The position numbers and the translations under genes were made by a program. This document shows positions 52,808-62,044 of a DNA stretch of 64,000 nt, in pieces. Numbering within the stretch: position 1 is the first letter of the stretch; the number at the start of each line of letters is the position of its first letter. Origin of the DNA: Rhizobium sp. CF080. Lineage in GTDB: Bacteria; Pseudomonadota; Alphaproteobacteria; Rhizobiales; Rhizobiaceae. The notes beneath the pieces are model-generated. The model had not been told where the DNA came from, searched no databases, and saw nothing but the letters and a program-made list of their open reading frames with translations. The stretch covers positions 62,001-126,000 of the forward strand of contig NZ_AKKC02000014.1 in NCBI RefSeq assembly GCF_000282095.2. The letters run 5' to 3'.

Positions 52808-53905
52808 ATGCCCTGGAGCAATCAGAATGGTGGCGGCGGCGGCCCTTGGGGTGGCGGTGGCGGTAATAATCAAGGACCCTGGGGACAGGGACCGAACCGC
52901 CCGCGCGGCGGCGGGGGAAGCGGCGGTCCGCCTGACCTCGAAGACATTATCCGGCGCAGTCAGGACCGGCTGCGCAGCGTGATGCCCGGCGGCTTCAACG
53001 GCGGCGCCTTCGTGATCGTGCTCGTCGTGATCGTGGCCTTCCTCGCCTTCCAGTCCGTCTATACCGTCCAGCCGGACGAGCGTGGCGTCGAACTGCGTTT
53101 CGGCCGTCCGAAGGACGAGATCTCCATGCCGGGCCTGCATTTCCATTTCTGGCCGTTCGAATCCGTCGAGATCGTCAAGGTGACCGAACAGCAGCAGAAT
53201 ATCGGCGCGGCGCGAGGCTCGAGCTCCAATGCCGGCTGGATGCTGACCGGCGACCAGAACATCGTCAACGTACAGTTCTCGGTTCTGTTCACCGTGACCG
53301 ATCCGAAGGCCTATCTCTTCAACCTCGAAGGCCCGGCCTCGACGCTGCAGCAGGTTTCCGAGAGCGCCATGCGCGAAGTCGTCGGCCGGCGCCCGGCGCA
53401 GGACATCTTCCGCGACAACCGCGAGGGCATTTCGACCGAGGTGCGCAACATCATCCAGGGCACGATGGATACCTACGGCTCCGGCCTGTCCATCAATGCC
53501 GTACCGATCGAGGATGCAGCTCCGCCGCGTGAAGTGGCCGACGCCTTCGAAGAAGTACAGCGTGCCGAACAGGACGAGGACCGTTTCGTCGAAGAGGCGA
53601 ACCAGTATTCCAACCAGAAACTCGGCCAGGCCCGCGGTCAGGCAGCCCAGGTCCGCGAAGAGGCGTCCGCCTACAAGGACAAGGTCGTCAACGAAGCACA
53701 GGGCGAGGCGCAACGCTTCGTCTCGATCTACAACGAATATGCCAATGCGCCTGAAGTGACACGCCGGCGAATCTTCCTCGAAACCATGGAAACGGTCCTG
53801 AAGAACTCCCGCAAGGTCATTCTGGACAACAAGGACGGCGTCGTTCCCTACCTGCCGCTCAACGAGATGATCAAGCCGCAGACGAACCAGGGAGGCACAC
53901 GATGA
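52808..53905 (+). CDS. hflK: FtsH protease regulator HflK
   Basis: 365 residues. The cytoplasmic N-terminus is very Gly-rich (GGGGGPWGGGGGNNQGPWG), followed by one transmembrane helix (about 65-85) and an SPFH/band-7 domain (TVQPDERGVELRFGRP, and the coiled QYSNQKLGQARGQAAQVREEASAYKDKV). With HflC it forms the periplasmic cage around FtsH and modulates its proteolysis. ATG 52,808 (MPWSNQNG) is chosen for AGAGG upstream. The stop overlaps hflC by 4 bases. Confidence 0.96.
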   Translation: MPWSNQNGGGGGPWGGGGGNNQGPWGQGPNRPRGGGGSGGPPDLEDIIRRSQDRLRSVMPGGFNGGAFVIVLVVIVAFLAFQSVYTVQPDERGVELRFGRPKDEISMPGLHFHFWPFESVEIVKVTEQQQNIGAARGSSSNAGWMLTGDQNIVNVQFSVLFTVTDPKAYLFNLEGPASTLQQVSESAMREVVGRRPAQDIFRDNREGISTEVRNIIQGTMDTYGSGLSINAVPIEDAAPPREVADAFEEVQRAEQDEDRFVEEANQYSNQKLGQARGQAAQVREEASAYKDKVVNEAQGEAQRFVSIYNEYANAPEVTRRRIFLETMETVLKNSRKVILDNKDGVVPYLPLNEMIKPQTNQGGTR

Positions 53906-54852
53906 ACTCCAATCGACTCCCCGCGATCCTGATCGGCCTCGCCGTTCTCCTCGTGCTCATCTATTCGTCGGTTTTTGTGGTCAACGAGCGCGAACAGGCG
54001 ATCGTCGTCCGCTTCGGCGAGATCCAGGACGTCAAGCGCGCGCCGGGCATCTATTTCAAGCTGCCGTTCGCCTTCATGGACGCCGACCGCGTCCAGTATG
54101 TCGAAGACCGGGCGTTGCGCTTCGATCTCGACAATATCCGCGTCCAGGTGCGCGGCGGCGCCTTTTATGAGGTCGACGCTTTCGTCGTCTATTCGATCAC
54201 CGATCCGCGCCTCTTCAGGGAAACCGTCTCGGGCGACCGCGACTCGGCCGAATCGCGGCTTCGTACCCGCCTCGATGCGGCGCTGCGCCGCGTCTATGGT
54301 TTGCGCAATTTCGATGCAGCCCTCTCCAACGAGCGCTCTTCGATGATGCAGGAGGTTCGCACGGACCTCACCGCGGCTGCGGAAACCCTCGGACTCGCCA
54401 TTCGCGACGTTCGTATCCGCCGCACCGACCTCACCCAGGAAGTCTCGCAGCAGACCTTCCAGCGCATGAAGGCCGAGCGTCTTGCCGAGGCCGAGTTGAT
54501 CCGCGCCCGCGGTAACGAGCAGGGCCAGCGCCGGCGGGCGATCGCCGACCGTCAGGTCGTCGAGTTCGTCTCCGAAGCCCAGCGTGATGCGGAAATCCTG
54601 CGCGGTCAGGGCGACGCCGAACGCAACAAGATCTTCGGCGAAGCCTTTCAGCGTGATCCGGCCTTCTTCGAGTTCTACCGCACCATGCGTGCCTATGTGG
54701 CAGCACTTGCCGACAACGGCACGACCCTGGTGCTGTCGCCGGATTCGGAGTTCTTCCGGTTCTTCAACTCGTCCGCAGGCCAGGCGCTTGCGCCGATCCA
54801 GACGCCTGTTCCGCGGGCACCGCCCGCCGCACCCGCAGCGCCGGCGAACTGA
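53902..54852 (+). CDS. hflC: FtsH protease regulator HflC
   Basis: 316 residues. An N-terminal membrane anchor (ILIGLAVLLVLIYSSVFVV) precedes an SPFH domain (VNEREQAIVVRFGEIQDVKRAPG) and a C-terminal helical stretch with AERNKIFGEAFQRDPAFFEFYRTMRAY, the HflC signature. It ends in a Pro/Ala-rich tail. Start ATGA overlaps hflK. Confidence 0.97.
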   Translation: MNSNRLPAILIGLAVLLVLIYSSVFVVNEREQAIVVRFGEIQDVKRAPGIYFKLPFAFMDADRVQYVEDRALRFDLDNIRVQVRGGAFYEVDAFVVYSITDPRLFRETVSGDRDSAESRLRTRLDAALRRVYGLRNFDAALSNERSSMMQEVRTDLTAAAETLGLAIRDVRIRRTDLTQEVSQQTFQRMKAERLAEAELIRARGNEQGQRRRAIADRQVVEFVSEAQRDAEILRGQGDAERNKIFGEAFQRDPAFFEFYRTMRAYVAALADNGTTLVLSPDSEFFRFFNSSAGQALAPIQTPVPRAPPAAPAAPAN

Positions 54853-54864
54853 TCCGAGAAGCTT

Positions 54865-54888
54865 GGGGCGGCGCAAAGCCGCCCCTTT
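54865..54888 (+). terminator. Terminator of hflKC
   Basis: GGGGCGGC / GCCGCCCC, perfect 8-bp arms with a 5-base loop, followed by TTT, 12 bases after the hflC stop. degP may have its own promoter after it. Confidence 0.75.
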
Positions 54889-55074
54889 CATTGCAAGACC
54901 ATCCACAGGCGTGACCGGCAGAGGTGCAATCCTCACGAAAAGGTAATTTCCACCGTCGTCATTCCGCCTTATGCTCTGCCGAAACTCCGCCCGATTCAAA
55001 GGCTCCTATGGCCGACCCGGGTCGAGGGCCGCTCTTCCGGGGTGATGCGGACAATCCAACAGCGAGGATGCCAG

Positions 55075-56718
55075 ATGGCTCATTCGGTTCGATCGACCTT
55101 CAAGCTCACCGTCACGCTTGCGGCAACGTTTGCCCTGCTGGCGGCGCCCTTGCAGGCGATTGCCCAGACCCCGGTGCCTGCCGCGCCGGGGCAGACCGCA
55201 AATCCACCGGCCGGCTCTCCGGGGCCGATGCTGCCCGCTCCGCCGACCCCGTCTCCGAGCATAAACCCGCCTCCGGCCCCGGGGCCGCTGGCGGGTGGCG
55301 GCCCCGCATCGATCGCCGATCTCGCCGAGGGCCTGCTCGATGCGGTCGTCAACATCTCGACCTCCCAGAGCGTCAAGGACCAGGGCGCCGGCCCGCAGCC
55401 TCAGATCCAGGAGGGTTCGCCCTTCCAGGAATTCTTCGAGGACTTTTTCGACGGCCAGGGCAACCCGAACGGCAACCAGAAGGTTTCCTCGCTCGGCTCC
55501 GGTTTCGTGATCGATCCTTCCGGCTACGTGGTCACCAACAACCATGTTATCGAAGGCGCCGACGACATCGAGGTGATCTTTCCGAACGGCACCAAGCTGA
55601 AGGCCAGGCTGGTCGGCACTGACACCAAGACCGACCTTTCGGTGCTGAAGGTGGAGCCCAAGGCGCCGCTGAAGGCCGTGCGCTTCGGCGATTCCCGCCG
55701 CATGCGGATCGGCGACTGGGTGATGGCGATCGGTAATCCGTTCGGCCTCGGCGGGTCGGTGACACTAGGCATCATCTCGGCCCGCGGCCGCAACATCAAT
55801 GCCGGCCCCTATGACAATTTCATCCAGACGGATGCGGCGATCAACAAGGGCAATTCAGGCGGCCCGCTGTTCAACATGCGCGGCGAGGTGATCGGCATCA
55901 ACACCGCGATCATTTCTCCGTCGGGCGGTTCGATCGGCATCGGTTTCGCGGTGCCGACGGAGCTCGCTGAGAACGTCGTGCACCAGCTCACCGAATTCGG
56001 CGAGACGCGCCGCGGCTGGCTCGGCGTGCGCATCCAGCCCGTCACCGACGACGTGGCGGCCAGCCTCGGCCTCGACAAGGCTCGCGGCGCGCTGGTGTCC
56101 GGTGTCGTCAATGGCGGCCCGATCAAGAACGGCGAGATCAAGGCCGGCGACGTGATCCTCACCTTCGACGGCCAGCCGGTCAACGAGATGCGCGACCTGC
56201 CGCGCATCGTTGCGGAAAGCCCGGTCAACAAGGAAGTCGACGTGGTGATCCTGCGCGACGGCAAGCAGCAGACCGTCAAGGTGACGCTCGGCCGCCTGGA
56301 AGACAGCGCAGAGCCTGAGGAAGACGACGACCAGCCCGCTCTGCCGGAAGGCCAGGGCGAGAACAAGACGCCGAACAACAATGCGCCCGGCGACCAAAAG
56401 GGTGAGCTGAGCCAGGATCCGGCTGCCGCCTTCGGCATGACGCTCGCCGTGCTCGACGAGGAGCGCCGCAAGAGTTTCAGCATCGTCGAAAGCGTCGAGG
56501 GTGTGCTGATCACCGCCGTCGCCCCGAACTCGCCCGCCGCCCAGAAGGGGCTGAAGGTCGGCGAGGTGGTCGTCGAAGTGGCGCAGGATTTCGTCGAAAG
56601 CCCGGCCGACGTCGTCAAGCGGATCGCCGTCCTGAAGTCCGAAGGCCGCCGCAACGCGCATGTGATGGTGTCCGATCCTTCCGGAAACCTGCGATTCGTG
56701 GCGCTGCCGCTGGAGTAG
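55075..56718 (+). CDS. degP: Periplasmic serine protease Do/DegP
   Basis: 547 residues. A signal peptide (LTVTLAATFALLAAPLQAIAQ) and a Pro-rich linker precede the trypsin-like domain with triad motifs TNNHVIEGADD (His), TKTDLSVLKV (Asp) and INKGNSGGPLFNM (Ser). PDZ1 (RRGWLGVRIQPV) and PDZ2 (ESVEGVLITAVAPNSPA) follow, with a low-complexity acidic segment between them (about 420-455). It removes misfolded periplasmic proteins. ATG 55,075 follows GAGGA; the open frame continues upstream without signal-like sequence. Confidence 0.95.
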   Translation: MAHSVRSTFKLTVTLAATFALLAAPLQAIAQTPVPAAPGQTANPPAGSPGPMLPAPPTPSPSINPPPAPGPLAGGGPASIADLAEGLLDAVVNISTSQSVKDQGAGPQPQIQEGSPFQEFFEDFFDGQGNPNGNQKVSSLGSGFVIDPSGYVVTNNHVIEGADDIEVIFPNGTKLKARLVGTDTKTDLSVLKVEPKAPLKAVRFGDSRRMRIGDWVMAIGNPFGLGGSVTLGIISARGRNINAGPYDNFIQTDAAINKGNSGGPLFNMRGEVIGINTAIISPSGGSIGIGFAVPTELAENVVHQLTEFGETRRGWLGVRIQPVTDDVAASLGLDKARGALVSGVVNGGPIKNGEIKAGDVILTFDGQPVNEMRDLPRIVAESPVNKEVDVVILRDGKQQTVKVTLGRLEDSAEPEEDDDQPALPEGQGENKTPNNNAPGDQKGELSQDPAAAFGMTLAVLDEERRKSFSIVESVEGVLITAVAPNSPAAQKGLKVGEVVVEVAQDFVESPADVVKRIAVLKSEGRRNAHVMVSDPSGNLRFVALPLE

Positions 56719-56733
56719 GCTGAAAGCGAACGG

Positions 56734-57339
56734 TCAGCGGGTGCGCCCCGCGGCCGCTCTCTGGCGCTGCCACTCGTCGCGTGTCACCGCATAGACCACA
56801 TGCGGTTTCAGATGAGGGTGCGTATCCGGCACTCGCGGGTGATCGAAATCCATGCCGGTGATGCGGTGCAGGCCGAGCCGTTTCATCACGGCGGTCGATC
56901 GCCTGTTTTCACTGACCGCGAAAGACACGACCGCATCGAGATGCTTTTCGCCGAAGGCGAAGTCGAGCAGCGCGCGGGCGGCTTCCGTGGCATAACCATT
57001 GCCCCAGAACCGGGTCGCGAGCCGCCAGCCGATCTCCACCGTTTCCACCGGGAAAATATCCGGCATGTTGGCGAGCGACAGGCCGCAGAAACCCATGGGC
57101 TCCCGGGTTTTCTTCAGCTCCAGCGCGTAGAAGCCGAGCCCGGTCTCGGTGATCGCATCGTTGAGCTTTGCAAGAAAGGCATCGGCCTCTTCGTAGGTGC
57201 GGCGGAACGGGAAAAATTCCATCACCTTCGGATCGGAGTTGATCTCGCGAAAAAGATCGCGGTCGCTGTCGATCCAGCTTCTGAGGCGCAGGCGTTCGGT
57301 TTCGAGGATGATCCGTGGGGGTATGTCGCGGCGCAACAT
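56734..57339 (-). CDS. GNAT family acetyltransferase (RimJ/RimL type)
   Basis: 201 residues. The N-terminus is PPRIILETERLRLRSWIDSDRD, typical of RimJ/RimL-type acetyltransferases. The acetyl-CoA loop region is RFWGNGYATEAARALLDFAF, followed by SVNRRSTAVMKRLGL-type sequence (SENRRSTAVMKRLGL). It may act on protein N-termini or small molecules. Its ATG overlaps the brnA stop by 1 base (TGATG), so it is translated with the toxin-antitoxin unit. It is convergent with degP. Confidence 0.87.
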   Translation of the reverse strand: MLRRDIPPRIILETERLRLRSWIDSDRDLFREINSDPKVMEFFPFRRTYEEADAFLAKLNDAITETGLGFYALELKKTREPMGFCGLSLANMPDIFPVETVEIGWRLATRFWGNGYATEAARALLDFAFGEKHLDAVVSFAVSENRRSTAVMKRLGLHRITGMDFDHPRVPDTHPHLKPHVVYAVTRDEWQRQRAAAGRTR

Positions 57340-57626
57340 CAGGCGGATTTCTTTTCGTGCTGCGCGACGTGTTGGCGAAGCACGCTGTTTATCTCGGTCT
57401 GATAGCCGCCGTCTGCCGCGTGGTCTTTGAACCACTCGATGACATCGGCATCCAGGCGGATTGTCACGGACTTCTTCAAGGGGCGATAGAGATCGCCGCG
57501 CCTTGCCAGACGCCATTGCTCCTCGGTGATTTCCGATATGTCGCTTGTGTCGATGGCATCGTCGGAAAGTTTTTCGATGGCGTCGAGCTCCTGGTGCTGC
57601 TGGTCGCTAAGGCCTTTCTTGCTCAT
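57339..57626 (-). CDS. brnA: BrnA-type antitoxin
   Basis: 95 residues. MSKKGLSDQQHQELDAIEKLSDDAIDTSD precedes a central acidic segment and EQWRLARRGDLYRPLKKSVTIRLDADVIEWFKDH, the ribbon-helix-helix DNA-binding part. The end is GYQTEINSVLRQHV. It binds BrnT and represses the operon. It overlaps brnT by 20 bases at its start. Confidence 0.9.
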   Translation of the reverse strand: MSKKGLSDQQHQELDAIEKLSDDAIDTSDISEITEEQWRLARRGDLYRPLKKSVTIRLDADVIEWFKDHAADGGYQTEINSVLRQHVAQHEKKSA

Positions 57627-57897
57627 AGTGTCTCCTCTCGTGAGCGGTCGCTTTTCGGGCACTGATGATCCGGACGACTTCACCGAGATCATCGTCGCGA
57701 TAGACATGGGCGGCAACCAGCACCGCCACCGGACCAACCGACCCGATTGCCAACCACCGTTCCTCGCCGTCGTAGACGGTATCCGGAATGATCATATGCA
57801 GCGGATCGTCCCAGATATGCTCCGCAAGTTCAAACGAGACCCCGTGTTTCGCCTTATTGATCCGCGCTTTTTGCGGATCCCATTCGAACCTCGGCAT
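57607..57897 (-). CDS. brnT: BrnT-type ribonuclease toxin
   Basis: 96 residues: MPRFEWDPQKARINKAKHGVSFE (hallmark D..K...N..KHG), VYDGEERWLAIGSVG, VVRIISARKATAHERRHYE (catalytic-region end). A type II toxin cutting RNA. It starts at 57,897 with GGGAG upstream; the operator lies 15 bases further upstream. Confidence 0.92.
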   Translation of the reverse strand: MPRFEWDPQKARINKAKHGVSFELAEHIWDDPLHMIIPDTVYDGEERWLAIGSVGPVAVLVAAHVYRDDDLGEVVRIISARKATAHERRHYEQERP

Positions 57898-57911
57898 GCC
57901 TACTCCCATTG

Positions 57912-57927
57912 TACATACAGATATGTA
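57912..57927 (-). promoter_or_regulatory. brnTA operator palindrome
   Basis: TACATA-CAGA-TATGTA, a perfect 6-bp dyad about 15 bases upstream of the brnT start. It is the likely site of BrnA autorepression and overlaps the probable -10 region. Confidence 0.6.
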
Positions 57928-57947
57928 AATATCAACAGGAGGAGGCG

Positions 57948-58841
57948 TCAGCCGGCCGTCACGAAATCCGTCTTGCGATAGCCCTGGATATAGAGGAGGG
58001 CGGTCAGGTCGCCGTGGTCGATGCGCATCTTGGCTTGGGCGGCGACGGTGGGCTTGGCGTGGAGCGCGACGCCGGAGCCGGCGATGCCGAGCATACCGAG
58101 ATCGTTGGCGCCGTCGCCGACGGCGATCGTGTCTTCCGGCGAAATTCCGAGCTTTTCGGTGATGGCCAGTAGCGCGTCCACCTTGGCCTGTTTGCCGAGG
58201 ATGGGTTCGGCGACTTCGCCGGTAAGGATGCCGTCATTTTCGAGAAGAATGTTGGCGCGGTTTTCGTCGAAGCCGAGGGTCGCGGCGATGCGGCTGGTGA
58301 ATACGGTGAAGCCACCGGATACGAGGGCTGCGTAGTGGCCCCTGGCCTTCATGGTGGCGATCAGTTCCTGCCCGCCCGAGGTCAGCGTGATGCGCTGGGC
58401 GATAACGTCGTCGACGACGGTGATTGGCAGACCTTTCAGAAGTGCCACGCGTTCGCGAAGGGCGGGTTCGAAGGCGATCTCGCCGTTCATGGCGCGGGCG
58501 GTGATGGTCGCGACCTTGTCCTTCAGCCCGACGACATCGGCAAGCTCATCGATGCATTCCTGGCCGATCATGGTCGAATCCATATCGGCGATCAGGAATT
58601 TTTTCCGCCGCGTATCCGCGTCCTGAATGACGAGATCGATGGGGGCACTACCGATGATGGCCTTAAGATCGGCCTCGGCCGCTTCGCTATCGGAGCCATC
58701 GCGCAGCGCGATATCGCAGGCGATCCCGTCCGCCAGCCAATAGAGGCCGGAGGCTTTCACCGCCTCCGCCGCTTGTTCTCCGAGCATGTGCGTGAGAACT
58801 GGGTTTGACGGATGGGCAATGAGCGTGGCAACGAAAGCCAT
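57948..58841 (-). CDS. serB: Phosphoserine phosphatase
   Basis: Last step of serine synthesis. It is 297 residues. An N-terminal regulatory region (about 1-75) precedes the HAD core: nucleophile FLIADMDSTMIGQECIDELAD, ALVSGGFTVFTSRIAATLG and DTIAVGDGANDLGMLGIAG. ATG 58,841 lies exactly next to the divergent miaA ATG (CATATG). Upstream frame extension is antisense to miaA. Confidence 0.95.
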   Translation of the reverse strand: MAFVATLIAHPSNPVLTHMLGEQAAEAVKASGLYWLADGIACDIALRDGSDSEAAEADLKAIIGSAPIDLVIQDADTRRKKFLIADMDSTMIGQECIDELADVVGLKDKVATITARAMNGEIAFEPALRERVALLKGLPITVVDDVIAQRITLTSGGQELIATMKARGHYAALVSGGFTVFTSRIAATLGFDENRANILLENDGILTGEVAEPILGKQAKVDALLAITEKLGISPEDTIAVGDGANDLGMLGIAGSGVALHAKPTVAAQAKMRIDHGDLTALLYIQGYRKTDFVTAG

Positions 58842-59732
58842 ATGAGCGACCTTATCGACAATTTTGATGCGATCCTGATAACCGGACCGACGGCCAGCGG
58901 CAAGTCGGCGCTTGCATTGCGCCTGGCCCGCGAGAAGAACGGCGTGGTCATCAATGCCGACAGCATGCAGGTCTACGACACGCTGCGGGTTCTCACGGCG
59001 CGACCGGCCGAGGACGAGATGGAGGGCGTGCCGCATCTGCTCTATGGGCATGTGCCGGCGAAGCGCGCCTATTCGACCGGCGAATGGCTGCGCGACGTGA
59101 CGGCACTTCTGCCTGATCTGAAGCGCGAGGGCCGGCTGCCGGTCTTCGTCGGCGGCACGGGGCTTTATTTCAAGGCCCTGACGGGCGGCCTGTCCGATAT
59201 GCCGGAAATCTCGCAGGATATCCGCTGCGAGGTTCGGCTGCGGTTGAAGGAGGAAGGACCGGAGGCGCTGCATGCGGAGCTTTTGGCACGAGACGCGCCG
59301 GTGGCGGCAAGCCTGGAGCCTAAGGACGGACAGCGGATCGTCAGGGCGCTGGAGGTTCTGGCGGAGACTGGCCGCTCGATCGCCGAATTCCAGGGCAGGC
59401 AGGGGCCGATGGTGATCGATCCTTCGCGGGCGAAAAAGCTTGTCGTGCTGCCGGACCGAAAAATCCTTCACGAGCGTATCGACCGCCGCTTTGAGACGAT
59501 GCTGGAGACCGGTGCCGTGGATGAGGTGAGGGCGCTGCTGGCACTCGATCCGGCGCCCGACCTGTCGGTCATGAAGGCGATCGGCGTCACCCAGATCGCA
59601 GAGATGCTGGGGGGACGCATGAGCCGGGACGATGTGATCGAACGTGGTTCGGCGCTGACACGGCAATATGCCAAGCGCCAGATGACCTGGTTCCGCAACC
59701 AGATGGACGAGAGCTGGGAGCGGCTGGCCTGA
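58842..59732 (+). CDS. miaA: tRNA dimethylallyltransferase
   Basis: Adds a dimethylallyl group to A37 of UNN-reading tRNAs. It is 296 residues from ATG 58,842. P-loop ILITGPTASGKSALALRLA, NADSMQVYDTLRVLTARP (substrate-Asp region), VFVGGTGLYFKALTGGL, and IGVTQIAEML. A longer start at 58,812 (MGNERGNESHMSD) is possible and would overlap serB by 30 bases. It converges with the HerA gene across 9 bases. Confidence 0.95.
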   Translation: MSDLIDNFDAILITGPTASGKSALALRLAREKNGVVINADSMQVYDTLRVLTARPAEDEMEGVPHLLYGHVPAKRAYSTGEWLRDVTALLPDLKREGRLPVFVGGTGLYFKALTGGLSDMPEISQDIRCEVRLRLKEEGPEALHAELLARDAPVAASLEPKDGQRIVRALEVLAETGRSIAEFQGRQGPMVIDPSRAKKLVVLPDRKILHERIDRRFETMLETGAVDEVRALLALDPAPDLSVMKAIGVTQIAEMLGGRMSRDDVIERGSALTRQYAKRQMTWFRNQMDESWERLA

Positions 59733-59741
59733 GGCCGGCGC

Positions 59742-61907
59742 TCAATCCTTGTCGTAGAGGCTGCTCAGCGGTTTTTTCAGCAGGCTTTCGCGAAGCGAAC
59801 CCTCACGCCTGAGCAATGGGTTGGGGCGTGGTGCGCCTTCGGGCGTCGGCGGGCGCTGGAATGTCGGGGGCGGTGCAGGCTGGTAGCTCGGGGGCTCCGA
59901 CGAACGTTCGCGGCGCAGCTCTGCGAAACGGTCGGGGCGGGGCGCTGCGGCTTGTTCCGGTGCTGCGACGCGGGGGAGCATGTCGGGCCTGTAGGGTTCC
60001 GGCTGCGGGTTGCCTGCGATGGAGGGAGCCGGATTGATCGTCACATGGCCCGTCGTGCGGATCTCTCGGTTCCAGCGTTCGAGTTCGGCATCGCTTGCCG
60101 GCGGGAAATCGTCATCCGTCTCCTCTTCGCCACCGGTTGCGCTTTCGGGAAATGGTACCGTCGTTGCGCCGTAACTCTGCTGGAAGGCGGATATATCCGG
60201 CCCGCTGACGGCGCGCATGCGGGCGACCACGGTGCGCAGATCGACGGTGTCGGGCGTATCCTCGCTGCCCTTCTCGGCGACGCCATTGGCCTTGGGCAGG
60301 TATTTTTTCTCGACCCGGGAAAACCGCATGCGCATCGGCACGGAGATCGCCTCGCCGAAGGCGATCGCCTCGCCATTGCCTATCGACGATAGAAAACTGG
60401 TCGTCGAGATCGACGAATTCGGGATCGCCGACTTGATGATTTCCTGGTCGCGGTCGTTGGAAAGCCGCATGGCGAACACCGTTGAGCACTGCGACAGGAT
60501 CGTCTGGTCGAGTTCGCCGGGGCGCTGGGTGATGACACCGAGCGAGACTCCGTATTTGCGGCCTTCCTTGGCGATGCGCGAGATGGCCTGGCGGGTCGGG
60601 AAGAAGCCGAGCTCGCGGTCGGCCGGCACGTAACGGTGCGCTTCCTCGCAGACGACCAGCATGTGAATGGCGCCATTGCTCCAGAGCGCCAGTTCAAACG
60701 CCATGCGGCACAGGATCGAGGCGACGGAATTGACGACCTCCGAGGGGATACCAGCGAGCTGGAAGGTCGAGATCGGCCGGTCGTCGCCCGGAATGCGGAA
60801 GATATAGGCGATCGTCTCCATGATCGTGTCGTTGATCGTATTGTTGGAGAACATGAAGTGATAGCGCGGATCGTTGATCGCCGACATGATGCGCATCTTG
60901 AGCGCCCGCAGGAACGGTTTCTCGCCGCGGCCTTCCAGCCGGCCGATCCGTTCGTCTATCAGCGCCAGGAGGTCGGCCATGCGGTAGGGCACCGGCGTGT
61001 CGGCGGTAACCGAGCTCTTTTCGCTCGACCGACGCATCAGTGTCGTTTCATTGCCGCGGAAGGCGCGTTTCGCCTCCGGGATGAGGTCGCGCAGGATGTC
61101 GAGCTCTTCGGCCACCGCCGGACGGCCGCGAAACACCACTTCGGAAAACTCTTCGAGCCGCATCAGCCAGAAGGGCAGGTCGAGCGTATCGGTATCGATG
61201 ACCACCGCGTGCTCGGGAAAGGCTGCGGCAAATTCGTTGTGCGGATCGAGAATGAGGACGCGCAGCTTCGGGTCGGTCTCGATCGCCTTGTGGAGGAGCA
61301 GGGAGACGGCGGTCGACTTGCCGACGCCGGTCGAGCCGACGATCGCGAAATGTTTCGACAGCATCGACGGGATATGGATCGTCGCGTCGATGGTTTCGTC
61401 CTGGGTCAGCTTGCCGACCACGCAGGTGTCGTTCTTGCCGGTGTCGTAGATGCGCAGCAGGTCGGCGGCGCGAATGCGGTGGGCGACGGCGCCGAGATAG
61501 GGATAACACGAGATGCCGCCGGAAAATTCGTCGCGGCCGTCAGGTCCCTTGCGCACTTCGCCGAGCAGTTCGGCCTCGATGTGGAAACTGGTGTTGCCGC
61601 CTTCGCTCCATTCCTTGCCGCCGGTCTGCATCGCATAGGCGAGCGCCACGACACGGTTTTCGCCGACGCTGATAGAGATCAGCCGGCCGACGGACCACAG
61701 TTCGGTGAGATCGGTTTCCCCGTGTTCGGCAACGGCGGAAATCGTGGCGTGCGAGCCGTTGCAGGCGACCACGCGGCCGAGCATGCGGTTGCCAGGCTTC
61801 TGGATATCGCGACGATCCTGCTCACCTGCAGACGCGGAACGGTGCAGATCGTTGTTCAACAAACTCGGGCCCCTATCATTGGGGTGGCGGATCGGGTCAT
61901 GGCTCAT
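59742..61907 (-). CDS. HerA-type ATPase (DUF87), membrane- or DNA-associated
   Basis: 721 residues. The N-terminus is a HAS-barrel-like domain (GRVVACNGSHATISAVAEHG). Walker A is IVGSTGVGKSTAVSLLLH and Walker B is MLVVCEEAHRYVPADRE; sensor-type motifs are SLGVITQRPGELDQTILSQC and VAFGEAISVPMRM-type sequence (AFGEAISVPMRMRFSRVE). After the RecA core a long Pro- and Arg-rich tail (about 560-721) ends SSLYDKD. HerA ATPases act in DNA end processing (with NurA) or defence; no nurA or partner gene is visible here. ATG 61,907 is preceded by a weak ribosome site. Confidence 0.88.
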   Translation of the reverse strand: MSHDPIRHPNDRGPSLLNNDLHRSASAGEQDRRDIQKPGNRMLGRVVACNGSHATISAVAEHGETDLTELWSVGRLISISVGENRVVALAYAMQTGGKEWSEGGNTSFHIEAELLGEVRKGPDGRDEFSGGISCYPYLGAVAHRIRAADLLRIYDTGKNDTCVVGKLTQDETIDATIHIPSMLSKHFAIVGSTGVGKSTAVSLLLHKAIETDPKLRVLILDPHNEFAAAFPEHAVVIDTDTLDLPFWLMRLEEFSEVVFRGRPAVAEELDILRDLIPEAKRAFRGNETTLMRRSSEKSSVTADTPVPYRMADLLALIDERIGRLEGRGEKPFLRALKMRIMSAINDPRYHFMFSNNTINDTIMETIAYIFRIPGDDRPISTFQLAGIPSEVVNSVASILCRMAFELALWSNGAIHMLVVCEEAHRYVPADRELGFFPTRQAISRIAKEGRKYGVSLGVITQRPGELDQTILSQCSTVFAMRLSNDRDQEIIKSAIPNSSISTTSFLSSIGNGEAIAFGEAISVPMRMRFSRVEKKYLPKANGVAEKGSEDTPDTVDLRTVVARMRAVSGPDISAFQQSYGATTVPFPESATGGEEETDDDFPPASDAELERWNREIRTTGHVTINPAPSIAGNPQPEPYRPDMLPRVAAPEQAAAPRPDRFAELRRERSSEPPSYQPAPPPTFQRPPTPEGAPRPNPLLRREGSLRESLLKKPLSSLYDKD

Positions 61908-62044
61908 CCGTCGGGTCGCTACCCTCCAAACACCGAGACTATATTGTGCCGGCCTTAACAACTCGTGTAAGAGATCGGGTCACCGATCGCATGGCAACGG
62001 ACGAGCAAAATAAGGCTGATGGCGATTTTTGGTGCATGCCCACG
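61908..62044. other. Intergenic region between herA and the ilv leader
   Basis: 137 bases between divergent transcripts. It holds the presumed herA promoter on the minus strand and no gene. Confidence 0.4.
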
